Positions 8,994-16,773 of a stretch of 45,173 nucleotides of DNA are shown piece by piece. Position 1 is the first letter of the stretch. Every line of letters starts with the position of its first letter. Made by a program: the position numbers and the translations under genes. This DNA is from Candidatus Omnitrophota bacterium (GTDB lineage Bacteria > Omnitrophota > Gorgyraeia > 2-01-FULL-45-10): NCBI GenBank assembly GCA_028715345.1, contig JAQUSB010000013.1, positions 1 through 45,173 on the forward strand. Reading direction: 5' to 3'. The notes below the pieces were generated by a model. The model was not told the DNA's origin and made no database searches. It saw only the letters and a program-made list of their open reading frames with translations.

Positions 8994-11900
8994 TCATTTT
9001 TTCTTCTTGGAAATTTTTTCCAGCCATTGCGCCACGACGATATATATAGTAGGTATGACCACAAGGGTGAGGAAAGTCCCTATCAATAACCCGCCCATGA
9101 CGGTTATCGCCATCGGAGAGCGCAGTTCCGCGCCTTCTCCGCCGAGAAGCGCCATGGGCAAAAGCCCCAGCGCTGTGGCGAGCGCGGTCATCATGATGGG
9201 CCTGAACCTGACGGACGTTGCCGAAACTACCGCTTTCTCGATCTTCACGCCTTTCGACCGGAAAAGATTGATACAGTCAATCAACACTATCGCGTTATCG
9301 ACGACTATACCGCCCAGTATGCCCACACCCATTAGCACATAGACGCTCACGTTCGTGCGCGTAATAAAAAGCGCCCAGGCGACCCCTATAAGGCCGAGCG
9401 GTATCGTGAACATTATTATGATCGGTTGCCACAGCGATTCGAACAAAGCGGCCATTATCATATAAACCAATAGGAACGCGGCGATTATGGCGTTTCTCAT
9501 GCTGTCGTAAGACGCTTTCATATCTTCCGATTCTCCGGCGAGCTTGACTATATATCCTTTCGGGATGTTTATCCTGCCTATCACTCTGCCGACGTCCGTG
9601 ACCACGTCTTTTAACTGCCTTTCGTATATATTGGCGTACACGAGCACCACCCTCTCCTGGTTGGTCCTCCGTATCTCGCTCGGCCCTTTGCCTTTACCGA
9701 AACGGGACACGCTTCCCAGCTGCACCCTGACGCCCGTAGGTGACTGCAGCTCCAGACTCGAGAGTTTTTTAAAATCGTCCCTGTCGCGCTCTCTAAGGCG
9801 CACCCTTATATTGATCTCTTCGCCCTTTTCCTTGAATTTGGTAGCAACATAACCCTTGATGCTTATAAGCGCCGTCTGGGCTATGTCGGTGACGGAAAGG
9901 CCGTACATGGCAGCTTTATCTTTATCGATAAATACTTTCGTTTCCGGCGAAGGCTCGGACAAATTATTCTTTATCCCGTAAACGCCTTTTACATCGCCCA
10001 GGCCTTTCTGGACTTCGTAGGTAAGCCGCTCCAGCGTCTTCAGGTCGTTGCCTTTAAGCTCTACCGTTACGGGCGCCTGAGCGGCCAGGCCCGTCGAGAG
10101 AACGTTCTCCTGTAATATATATTCCGTCCTGGCGCCCTCGAGCCTCATGGAAGAAAGGCGGTTCTGTATTATCTGCACGACGTCGGAAGATCTCAATTTA
10201 CGTTTCTGTTTCAATGTAACGACTATCTCCGCCTGGTTATAGTTCAGGCGCTCTATTATGTTCCGGGCCGTAGACTCTTTTGTCGACCCGACCGTCGTGC
10301 TCACCGCCGCAACTTCGGGGATGGATAAAATGAATTTCTCTATCCGTTCGGAAACTTTGTTGGTCAGGCCGAGCGTGGTACCGGCGGGCATATCTATCTT
10401 TATAGTAAATTGGCCCTGGTCGACCTTGGGCATCAGTTCTTTATCCATGAATATGAAAAGGCTTAAGGATAATATGAAAAGGACGAATGTATAAAAAAGA
10501 TATCTGCCCTTATGTTCGATGAACCGCTGTAGCATCGTTTCGAAAAATTTTCTGGTTTTGGCGATGGCGCCCGTTTTATCCAGCTTCGAGGTGTCTTCCG
10601 CGTTCTCTGTGGCAATGCCTTTACCGAGGGAAACTCCTTTAGAAGCAAGAAGAGGAATGATCGTCACGGACGCGACCCAGGAGGCAAGAAGCGAGAATGT
10701 TACCGTGAGAGCAAAGTCTTTCGATATCTGCCCTATTATGCCTATAACAAATATGAGCGGCAAAAAAACGACCACGGTGGTCAATACCGATCCGGCTACG
10801 GCCACGGCCACCTCGTCGGCTCCGACGATAGCCGCATCTTTATTTTTTTTGCCGGACTGCATATGCCGGAATATGTTCTCTATAACTACTATCGCCGCGT
10901 CTACCAAGCTTCCTACGCCGAACGCCAGCCCGCCCAGCGACATCATATTTATGGATATGCCGGAAAAGAACATGAGGGCGAACGTTGCCATGACCGATAT
11001 GGGAATGGTGAGCGTAACGATGACAGAACTCCACGTATTCCTTAAAAAATAAAGCAGGATGAAAAATACTATCACCCCGCCCTGCCACGCCGCATCCCAG
11101 ACCCCGGTTATCGAGCTCTTTATGAAAACGGATTGGTCGTATACTACCGCGACACCCACATCTTTGGGCAGGTCAGAGCGCAATTCCTGCAACTTTTTCT
11201 TTACTTTGTCGATCGTCTTTACGGTATTACCGAGAGCCTGTTTTTGTATCGATATCGATATATTCTCTTTCCCGTTATACCTCGAGTAGCTTGTCCTTTC
11301 CTTTATCCCGTCGATGACCGTCGCTACGTCCTTTATATATATCAGTCTTTTATTTTTTGTTATCTGGTCTTTCTCTTGTTTTGCCTGCATATTGCCGTAA
11401 GGATAAGGTTCTTCCTGGTCGTAGGCGCTTGAACCTACGGCTACGTTATCTATATCGCCGACGTGTTCGAATTCTCCCAGCGTCCTTATGAGATATTCGT
11501 AAAAGCTCTCTTTTATAGTGCCTGCGGGATAGTTCAAATTCGCGCTGCTCACGGCTTTCGAAATGTCCACTATAGGTATGCGCCGCGACTCGAGCTTATC
11601 CCTGTTCACTTCGACCTGGATCTCCCTCTCGAGTCCTCCCGATATCGCCGCCGACGCTACCCCTTCCACCTTTTCCAGTTCGTCGTTTATCATCTTCTTG
11701 GCGAGTTCTCTTAAGGCGACAGACGAGCGATCTTCCCTCGAGCTCGTCACGCTTAATATGAGTATAGGTTTATCGAACGGGTTATAAGGCAGGACTATCG
11801 GCTCTTCCGCTTCTCTGGGAAGCCTTTCTTTTATCAGGTCGATCTTTTCCCGCATACCCAGCGCAGCGAAATTTATATTCTGGCTCCACCCGAATTCCGC

Positions 11901-12176
11901 GATGACTAAAGACAATCCTTCCTTGGATATCGAGTTGATCCTTTTAACGCCCGCTACCGTACCTATCGCCTCTTCTATGGGTTTTGTTATTAATGTCTCG
12001 ATCTCTTCCGGGGCCGCGTTCTCATAAGGCGTGACTACCGTCAATTGCGGATATACTATCTGAGGGAAAAGCTCCTGAGGAAGCAGGTTCAGCGAAACGA
12101 CGCCGAATATCAGGATGCCCGAGATGATCATTATGAGCGTCACGGGCCGTTCTATAGAAAATCTGGCTAAATTCAT
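8994..12176 (-). CDS. RND efflux pump permease
   Basis: Full-length (1,060 residues) AcrB-type inner-membrane permease. It shows the N-terminal helix after SIERPVTLIMI, KPIEEAIGTVAGVKR in the porter domain, TM4 motif GSLVDAAIVVIEN (single Asp), and the C-terminal pattern GGIVVDNAIVLID followed by RFRPIMMTALATALGLLPMA. A loop insertion at residues ~245-275 (QEEPYPYGNMQAKQEKDQ) is hydrophilic. It starts 4 bp after the membrane-fusion protein. Two adjacent non-identical RND genes behind one fusion protein recall MdtABC of Escherichia coli, where the two permeases form a mixed trimer. A mixed trimer here is inference, and substrates cannot be read from the sequence. Confidence 0.95.
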   Translation of the reverse strand: MNLARFSIERPVTLIMIISGILIFGVVSLNLLPQELFPQIVYPQLTVVTPYENAAPEEIETLITKPIEEAIGTVAGVKRINSISKEGLSLVIAEFGWSQNINFAALGMREKIDLIKERLPREAEEPIVLPYNPFDKPILILSVTSSREDRSSVALRELAKKMINDELEKVEGVASAAISGGLEREIQVEVNRDKLESRRIPIVDISKAVSSANLNYPAGTIKESFYEYLIRTLGEFEHVGDIDNVAVGSSAYDQEEPYPYGNMQAKQEKDQITKNKRLIYIKDVATVIDGIKERTSYSRYNGKENISISIQKQALGNTVKTIDKVKKKLQELRSDLPKDVGVAVVYDQSVFIKSSITGVWDAAWQGGVIVFFILLYFLRNTWSSVIVTLTIPISVMATFALMFFSGISINMMSLGGLAFGVGSLVDAAIVVIENIFRHMQSGKKNKDAAIVGADEVAVAVAGSVLTTVVVFLPLIFVIGIIGQISKDFALTVTFSLLASWVASVTIIPLLASKGVSLGKGIATENAEDTSKLDKTGAIAKTRKFFETMLQRFIEHKGRYLFYTFVLFILSLSLFIFMDKELMPKVDQGQFTIKIDMPAGTTLGLTNKVSERIEKFILSIPEVAAVSTTVGSTKESTARNIIERLNYNQAEIVVTLKQKRKLRSSDVVQIIQNRLSSMRLEGARTEYILQENVLSTGLAAQAPVTVELKGNDLKTLERLTYEVQKGLGDVKGVYGIKNNLSEPSPETKVFIDKDKAAMYGLSVTDIAQTALISIKGYVATKFKEKGEEINIRVRLRERDRDDFKKLSSLELQSPTGVRVQLGSVSRFGKGKGPSEIRRTNQERVVLVYANIYERQLKDVVTDVGRVIGRINIPKGYIVKLAGESEDMKASYDSMRNAIIAAFLLVYMIMAALFESLWQPIIIMFTIPLGLIGVAWALFITRTNVSVYVLMGVGILGGIVVDNAIVLIDCINLFRSKGVKIEKAVVSATSVRFRPIMMTALATALGLLPMALLGGEGAELRSPMAITVMGGLLIGTFLTLVVIPTIYIVVAQWLEKISKKKK

Positions 12177-12180
12177 TTTG

Positions 12181-13416
12181 CTATATAAGCCCTTCCTGGA
12201 CTTCGGATACCTCTACTTTGGCCTTATCTTTGAATTCTTCCTGTATCTCCGTCACGATAAGAGCATCTTCTGAAAGACCTTCATCGACCTGGACGAGGTC
12301 CTGGGTCATATAGCCGATCTTGACGGGCTTCACTTCTATGGTCCCGTATTCCGGCGCTTTTTCTATAGGCGGCTTCGCTTCTTCTTTTACTTTTGCTTTT
12401 CCGAATATCCAGAACCCTTTTTTCTCTTTTGCTTTCGCCTTAGTCGGATCGTCCGCGCCTTTTATTTCCTCTTTATGGATGACATAGGCCACGTAATCGT
12501 TCTCTTTCTTCTTCAGGGCCGAAAGCGGTATGACCAGCACGTCCTTCTTGTCATAAGTAGCTATCGATGCTCTTACGAACATGCCGGGCTTCAACAATCC
12601 TTCCTTGTTATCCAGTTCTATCTTTATGTTCTCGGTACGCGAGCGCCCTTCTATGATCGGGGACATCCTGTCCACCGAGCCGTTAAATACTTTCGTCGGA
12701 TAAGCGTCGATGAACACCTCCGCCTTCTGCCCAAGCGCTACTTTGGGAACGTCCCGCTCGATTATATTGAATTCCGCGTAGACCTTATCTATGTCCACAA
12801 AAATGCCGACCCTGTCGTTCGGCGTGACATAGCTGCCCGTGTCAATGAGCCTGGAACCTAAAAGCCCGTTGGACATGGCGTATATATTGGTCTTGTCGAG
12901 CTCGGTCTTAGCCGATTCGTATTCGAGCTTTCCCTGTTCGAGTTTTATGGAATTTATGGCTCCTATGTCGAATAATTTCTGGTCCTTGTTAAGTTCCGTC
13001 TCCGCGTATTTCAGTTTAATCAGGGCTTCTTTCTGGACGAGCGAAGCTATGATATCGCCTTCCTGTATCTTTTCGCCTTCCTCGAAATTGAAACTTTCTA
13101 TCACGCCCGCAACCTGGAATTTAAGGTCGATCTCCTTAAAACCTTTGACGTTGCCTATCGCCGGCAGGGTATCTTTAAGCTCCGTTCTATGAACCTTGAA
13201 AGCCTTTACCGGCGTAGCTTCTTCTTCGAATTTCAACGCCGCCGTTTTTTCCTTCATGGCTTTCTTCCTGAATATGGCGTTATGGATATTTCCTGTCAGG
13301 CGGGCAAAGACGATGATGCCTACGACTATAGCGAGCAGTGTGAATATCAGCTTCTTTTTATTTTTCCTGTTGCCCGTTCCCGGGTTTTCGGTTATTTTCT
13401 CATCGGGCTTTCCCAT
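12181..13416 (-). CDS. Membrane-fusion (periplasmic adaptor) protein of the RND pump
   Basis: HlyD/AcrA-type adaptor, 411 residues, joining the RND permeases to the outer-membrane channel. A cytoplasmic tail with many Lys residues precedes one membrane helix (residues 23-40), so it is anchored rather than lipidated. Residues ~85-130 form the first lipoyl half (GFKEIDLKFQVAGVI, FEEGEKIQEGD). Residues ~130-180 form the helical hairpin, which is short. Residues ~180-200 are the second lipoyl half, followed by beta-barrel (FIDAYPTKVFNG, GLLKPGMFVRA) and a membrane-proximal domain. A charged Lys/Glu/Pro-rich insert at ~319-356 interrupts the last domain and is unusual. A strong AAGGAGA precedes the ATG. 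Confidence 0.93.
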   Translation of the reverse strand: MGKPDEKITENPGTGNRKNKKKLIFTLLAIVVGIIVFARLTGNIHNAIFRKKAMKEKTAALKFEEEATPVKAFKVHRTELKDTLPAIGNVKGFKEIDLKFQVAGVIESFNFEEGEKIQEGDIIASLVQKEALIKLKYAETELNKDQKLFDIGAINSIKLEQGKLEYESAKTELDKTNIYAMSNGLLGSRLIDTGSYVTPNDRVGIFVDIDKVYAEFNIIERDVPKVALGQKAEVFIDAYPTKVFNGSVDRMSPIIEGRSRTENIKIELDNKEGLLKPGMFVRASIATYDKKDVLVIPLSALKKKENDYVAYVIHKEEIKGADDPTKAKAKEKKGFWIFGKAKVKEEAKPPIEKAPEYGTIEVKPVKIGYMTQDLVQVDEGLSEDALIVTEIQEEFKDKAKVEVSEVQEGLI

Positions 13417-13456
13417 GATCTCTCCTTGTGGTATAGGTTTTAGCTCACCTGAAAAA

Positions 13457-15199
13457 TTACTCGTCCTTATAATAGTCTTCTATGCCTATCGCCTTGTTGA
13501 TGCTGGCCAGCGATATATGGCAATCGGTCAGCGCCTGCAAGAGGCCGAATTTTTCCTGGCCGAGTTTTATCATGCTCTCTATGACGCTGGAGTCAGGCAC
13601 TTCATCCATCCCTCTTTTGAGCTTCATGAACTCCAGGTCGCTGGTTTGGAACTTCACTTTATTGGCGGCGGTCTCCGTCTGTATCAGGGCCTTCTGATAA
13701 TTGAAGCACCCTTCCCTTACTTCGAGGACTATATCCTGCCGGACTTTCGTGAACTCCTGCCTTGCCCTGTCGAAATCGACTTCGGCGAGCTGGCGGCCGG
13801 AAAGGCTTTCCAGATTATCCAGGATCTTAAATTTAAATTCCATGGTCGTCGCTTCGGTGCCCTGGTACGCGCTGACCACCGGTACCCACTGTTCTTTAGT
13901 GAGGGAATACTCCGCCGTCGACCCCCAGAAAGGCACGCCCACCTTAAGCCCGGCATACCATTGCTGTTCCATCTTCCTGTTGGCGTCGCCGTTAAGTTGA
14001 CCCGCGCCGCCGACCTCGTCCTCGGAAGCATACTCTTCCTTTGCCAGGCCCCACGAACCCAATAGATCCACTTTCGGCCATAATTTTGCCTTGGCTATAC
14101 CCTTACCGTAATTGTAATAATCTATCATGAGCGAATTTATTTTGATCTCCGGCCTGTTGACCATTGCTATAGCCAGGGCTTTTTCATAGTTCACTTCTAC
14201 CTTCCGGAATTCCAGGTCATCTTTTACGTCGACCTCCTCTTTCGGGTCGACATTCATGGCCTGTTTTAAGATAAGGGACGCTATCGCCAGGTCGCCTTCG
14301 GCGGAAGCAAGCTGGTATTTTATCTGGCCGGCCTGAGATGCTACGTTCATAACCTCTATCTTGGAAGCTATCCCCGCCGCAGATTGTTTGGTGACCATAT
14401 CGACTATCTTGTCGACTTCGGCGGAAAGGTTCTCTTGTATCTTGATGTTGCCCTTGGCTTTGGCAAACGTATAATATGCTTTTTTCACCTGCAGGACGAG
14501 CTCATTCTTGATCCTGTTATAATCGTTTTTTGCCACGGATAGGTTTGTCTCCGTCTGTTTCATCGTGAATACCAATTCGCCGCCGTGGAATATGGGCTGC
14601 TGTCCTTCTATGATCTGTTTTCTTCCCGTATATGCCAGGCCGTTGACCCTGCCGTGATATTCCTGGTAATCGATCGACGCCGACGGCAGCATATTCCTTC
14701 TCGCCTCGAATACCCTCATCTCGGCGAGCTTAACGCTCTTTTTGGCTATCTGCAGAGGCAGGTGATTTTTCACGGCTGTGTCTATGCATTCTCTCAGGCC
14801 GTAGACATACCCGCCGCCTTTCGTATCCGTTATATTGCTGACGGGCCCTATATCTTTGGCGAAAACCTGCGCGCCTTGGGCCGTTTTACCGATCTCCGTT
14901 TTAACGAATTCGGGCTTTGCGCCTATCGTGAATTTTTCGCCCTCGCCCGCGCCCCTCGAGATATTTAAAGCTATCCTCTTGTCGGCCTGCGCCATTTCGG
15001 TCAAAGAAGGCGCCGCCCGTTTCTTCATGGGTTCCGCCGCCTTCGGCGCGGAGCGGGCCGGTTTAGCCGCGGCGGTCTGTGAGGATTGTTTATTCCTGGG
15101 GCTGAAATTCAGCGTAAAAGCGAAGGCCGCACTATCGACAAATAAAACGGCGGCGAGCAGTAAATATATATGGAGTAAAAATATATTCTTGATTTTCAT
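13457..15199 (-). CDS. TolC-family outer-membrane channel protein with long N-terminal extension
   Basis: Outer-membrane efflux protein, 580 residues, with a signal peptide (about residues 1-28, ending near AAFAF). The OEP-type domain begins near residue 131 (LRECIDTAVKNHLPLQIA) and shows the usual long helices with EARRNMLPS, IFHGGELVFTMKQTE and a repeat of the pattern in the second half (FWGSTAEYSLTKEQW). About 100 residues between the signal and the domain are rich in Ala, Lys and Pro and look unfolded, longer than in typical TolC proteins. It is third in the ROK-led operon, 8 bp after the zinc-finger gene and 40 bp before the fusion protein. Together they make a complete tripartite pump. 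No clear Shine-Dalgarno was seen, so it may depend on coupling. Confidence 0.9.
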   Translation of the reverse strand: MKIKNIFLLHIYLLLAAVLFVDSAAFAFTLNFSPRNKQSSQTAAAKPARSAPKAAEPMKKRAAPSLTEMAQADKRIALNISRGAGEGEKFTIGAKPEFVKTEIGKTAQGAQVFAKDIGPVSNITDTKGGGYVYGLRECIDTAVKNHLPLQIAKKSVKLAEMRVFEARRNMLPSASIDYQEYHGRVNGLAYTGRKQIIEGQQPIFHGGELVFTMKQTETNLSVAKNDYNRIKNELVLQVKKAYYTFAKAKGNIKIQENLSAEVDKIVDMVTKQSAAGIASKIEVMNVASQAGQIKYQLASAEGDLAIASLILKQAMNVDPKEEVDVKDDLEFRKVEVNYEKALAIAMVNRPEIKINSLMIDYYNYGKGIAKAKLWPKVDLLGSWGLAKEEYASEDEVGGAGQLNGDANRKMEQQWYAGLKVGVPFWGSTAEYSLTKEQWVPVVSAYQGTEATTMEFKFKILDNLESLSGRQLAEVDFDRARQEFTKVRQDIVLEVREGCFNYQKALIQTETAANKVKFQTSDLEFMKLKRGMDEVPDSSVIESMIKLGQEKFGLLQALTDCHISLASINKAIGIEDYYKDE

Positions 15200-15207
15200 T
15201 TATTTCG

Positions 15208-15558
15208 TTATGTCTTTGCGTTATCTTTTTTGCCGGAGCTCTGCTGCTTCCTGTATTCGCGCATATACTCTCTCATATACGAACGATGGCGTTCTCTGTG
15301 TTCTTCGCGGTAAAGCTTAAGGTATTCCTGGTGTTTCTTGCGCCAATCCAACGAACGCTGGCGGCACGTCTCTTTCCAGGAAGAATCCTGCGTTTCTTTA
15401 TACTTGAAATAATGCGGGTTCCTGTCGCGCCATTTCTTCATATTTTCCAGCTGGCGCTGGTATTGGCACTCAAGTGAAGAACATATCGACTGGTTGGGAC
15501 GGTATTTATTCGGAAGGAATGGTTTGCCGCATATACTGCAGGTCTTCTCTTCTGCCAT
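15208..15558 (-). CDS. Small basic zinc-finger-like protein, function unknown
   Basis: A 116-residue protein with four N-terminal cysteines, CSICGKPF near residue 7 and CSSLEC near residue 26, which look like one zinc site. They are followed by a very basic, Tyr/Arg/His-rich helical tail (WRDRNPHYFKY, REEHRERHRSYMREYMREYR). Proteins with the same outline (a Cys finger, then repeated W/Y-x-R-x-x-HPxY segments) occur as hypothetical proteins in several candidate phyla and planctomycetes. I know of no assigned function. The basic tail suggests nucleic-acid binding (inference). It sits between the ROK regulator (14 bp after it) and the channel gene (8 bp before it), so it is co-transcribed with the pump and could be a second regulator. 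Confidence 0.75.
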   Translation of the reverse strand: MAEEKTCSICGKPFLPNKYRPNQSICSSLECQYQRQLENMKKWRDRNPHYFKYKETQDSSWKETCRQRSLDWRKKHQEYLKLYREEHRERHRSYMREYMREYRKQQSSGKKDNAKT

Positions 15559-15572
15559 AATGTACCTCGCTT

Positions 15573-16679
15573 TTATGCTTTTAGGAATATTTCCCGGGCA
15601 GCCAGAAATGCCGCCCCCAAACTGACCGCTTCGTCACCAAGTGACCCGGGTATTATCTGGATATTATCCGAACGATCTTTCAGTGATAATTTTTTTACCG
15701 TCTTTTTCATCGGATCGAGGATAAGACTCCCGGCTTTTTCTATCCCACCGCCGATAACGACGCTTTTCGGATCGAATAAATTTATAAGGTAAGCCGTCCT
15801 GAGGCCGAGGCTTACGCCGACGCTGCGCATTATGCTCATAGCGACTTCGTCTTTATCTATTGCGGCCTGGGCGATTATCTCTACCGTTATGTTCTCCATC
15901 TGCGCTTTCGCAAGCTCTACCATAGAAGTGCCCACGCCCCTGGCAACATCGCTTTTCGCCAGGGTTACCGCGCCCAATGCTTCGTCCCACGGGGTAAGAT
16001 ATTTCGAATCGGCGCCCGATATCCTCTCGCCCGTCTCCTTTACCACCACCCCGCACCCTATATCGGAATACATATACAAAAGATCCCCTCCGGGTATTTC
16101 TTTGTTAAGGTCTTTTTCCCCGAATGCAGCACAGGAGGCTTCGTCCGCCACAAAGACCTCCACGTTGAACTTCTCTCTGATCTGGCTGCTCACACTCGCG
16201 TTATCATAAGCGCTCGTCCCGACACCGATAGTCCTGAGTTCGCCTTCGTTTAAGGCCGCCTTTTTCATCATATCGTCTATCAAAGAACATACCTCACCCA
16301 TCACTTCTTTAAGGGTGCGTCCTTTTTTAGGCGCCTGGGCTTTCCCGGCCACCGCCAACCCTATGTCGGTCAATACGGCGCGGATAGTGTCGGAGCCGAT
16401 CTCCACCCCGACAACGCGGTTAGTCTCCTTATTAAGCTCGACGAGCTCCGGCTTCCTGCCGCCGGTCGATACATCGAATCCTTTTTCCATTATAAGTTTC
16501 TCGTCGATATATTTTTTGATGTAATTTGATACAGATACTATATTGATACCCGTGATCTTTGAAATTTCCGTCCTGGAGATTATGCCTTTTTTAGTTACGA
16601 GGTCCAATATCTTGAGGCTCTTTAGATCTTTTTCGGAAAGTTCATGAAAGGTGAATTGGTGGATTTCCTTTGTTTTCAT
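15573..16679 (-). CDS. ROK-family transcriptional regulator
   Basis: A 368-residue repressor-type ROK protein. The N-terminal winged helix (residues ~15-75, KKGIISRTEISKITGI, then STGGRKPELVELN) is followed by an actin-fold ROK domain (VVGVEIGSDTIRAVLTDIG, YSDIGCGVVVKETG, NLFDPKSVVIGGGIE, GDEAVSLGAAFLA). The ATG at 16679 is chosen over a frame start at 16709 because GGAG stands 8 bp upstream and MKTKEI begins the fold. The classical ROK zinc site (CxCGxxGCxE) and the sugar-kinase Asp in the DANAA segment are not visible; that segment reads DEASCAAFGE. Sugar binding is therefore doubtful. It is first in the efflux operon and its own promoter carries a palindrome. ROK control of an RND pump is unusual, because most ROK regulators control sugar genes. 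Confidence 0.9.
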   Translation of the reverse strand: MKTKEIHQFTFHELSEKDLKSLKILDLVTKKGIISRTEISKITGINIVSVSNYIKKYIDEKLIMEKGFDVSTGGRKPELVELNKETNRVVGVEIGSDTIRAVLTDIGLAVAGKAQAPKKGRTLKEVMGEVCSLIDDMMKKAALNEGELRTIGVGTSAYDNASVSSQIREKFNVEVFVADEASCAAFGEKDLNKEIPGGDLLYMYSDIGCGVVVKETGERISGADSKYLTPWDEALGAVTLAKSDVARGVGTSMVELAKAQMENITVEIIAQAAIDKDEVAMSIMRSVGVSLGLRTAYLINLFDPKSVVIGGGIEKAGSLILDPMKKTVKKLSLKDRSDNIQIIPGSLGDEAVSLGAAFLAAREIFLKA

Positions 16680-16723
16680 TTTCTTAACTCCATAAAAACA
16701 TAATAGCAATTATAACTATAAAT

Positions 16724-16738
16724 AGTTAGTAACTAACT
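16724..16738 (-). promoter_or_regulatory. Palindromic operator covering the ROK promoter start site
   Basis: A perfect 15-bp palindrome, AGTTAGTTACTAACT on the minus strand (7-bp arms around one base), begins at the predicted transcription start. AGTTAG/CTAACT-type half-sites resemble operators known for ROK regulators such as XylR. This suggests that the ROK protein represses its own operon; that is inference. Confidence 0.6.
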
Positions 16739-16744
16739 TTTTAA

Positions 16745-16773
16745 AGTATACATTATGTGTTTGGAAAAGTCAA
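16745..16773 (-). promoter_or_regulatory. Strong sigma-70 promoter of the ROK-RND efflux operon
   Basis: On the minus strand TTGACT (16768-16773) and TATACT (16745-16750) are separated by 17 bp. The -35 overlaps the stop codon of the TPR gene. The expected start is near 16738, about 60 nt before the ROK start codon. Confidence 0.75.

Noticed and set aside
15208-15558. Transposase or insertion-sequence fragment
   Set aside because: No catalytic motif, terminal inverted repeats or target duplication are visible, and the gene is tightly packed in an operon.
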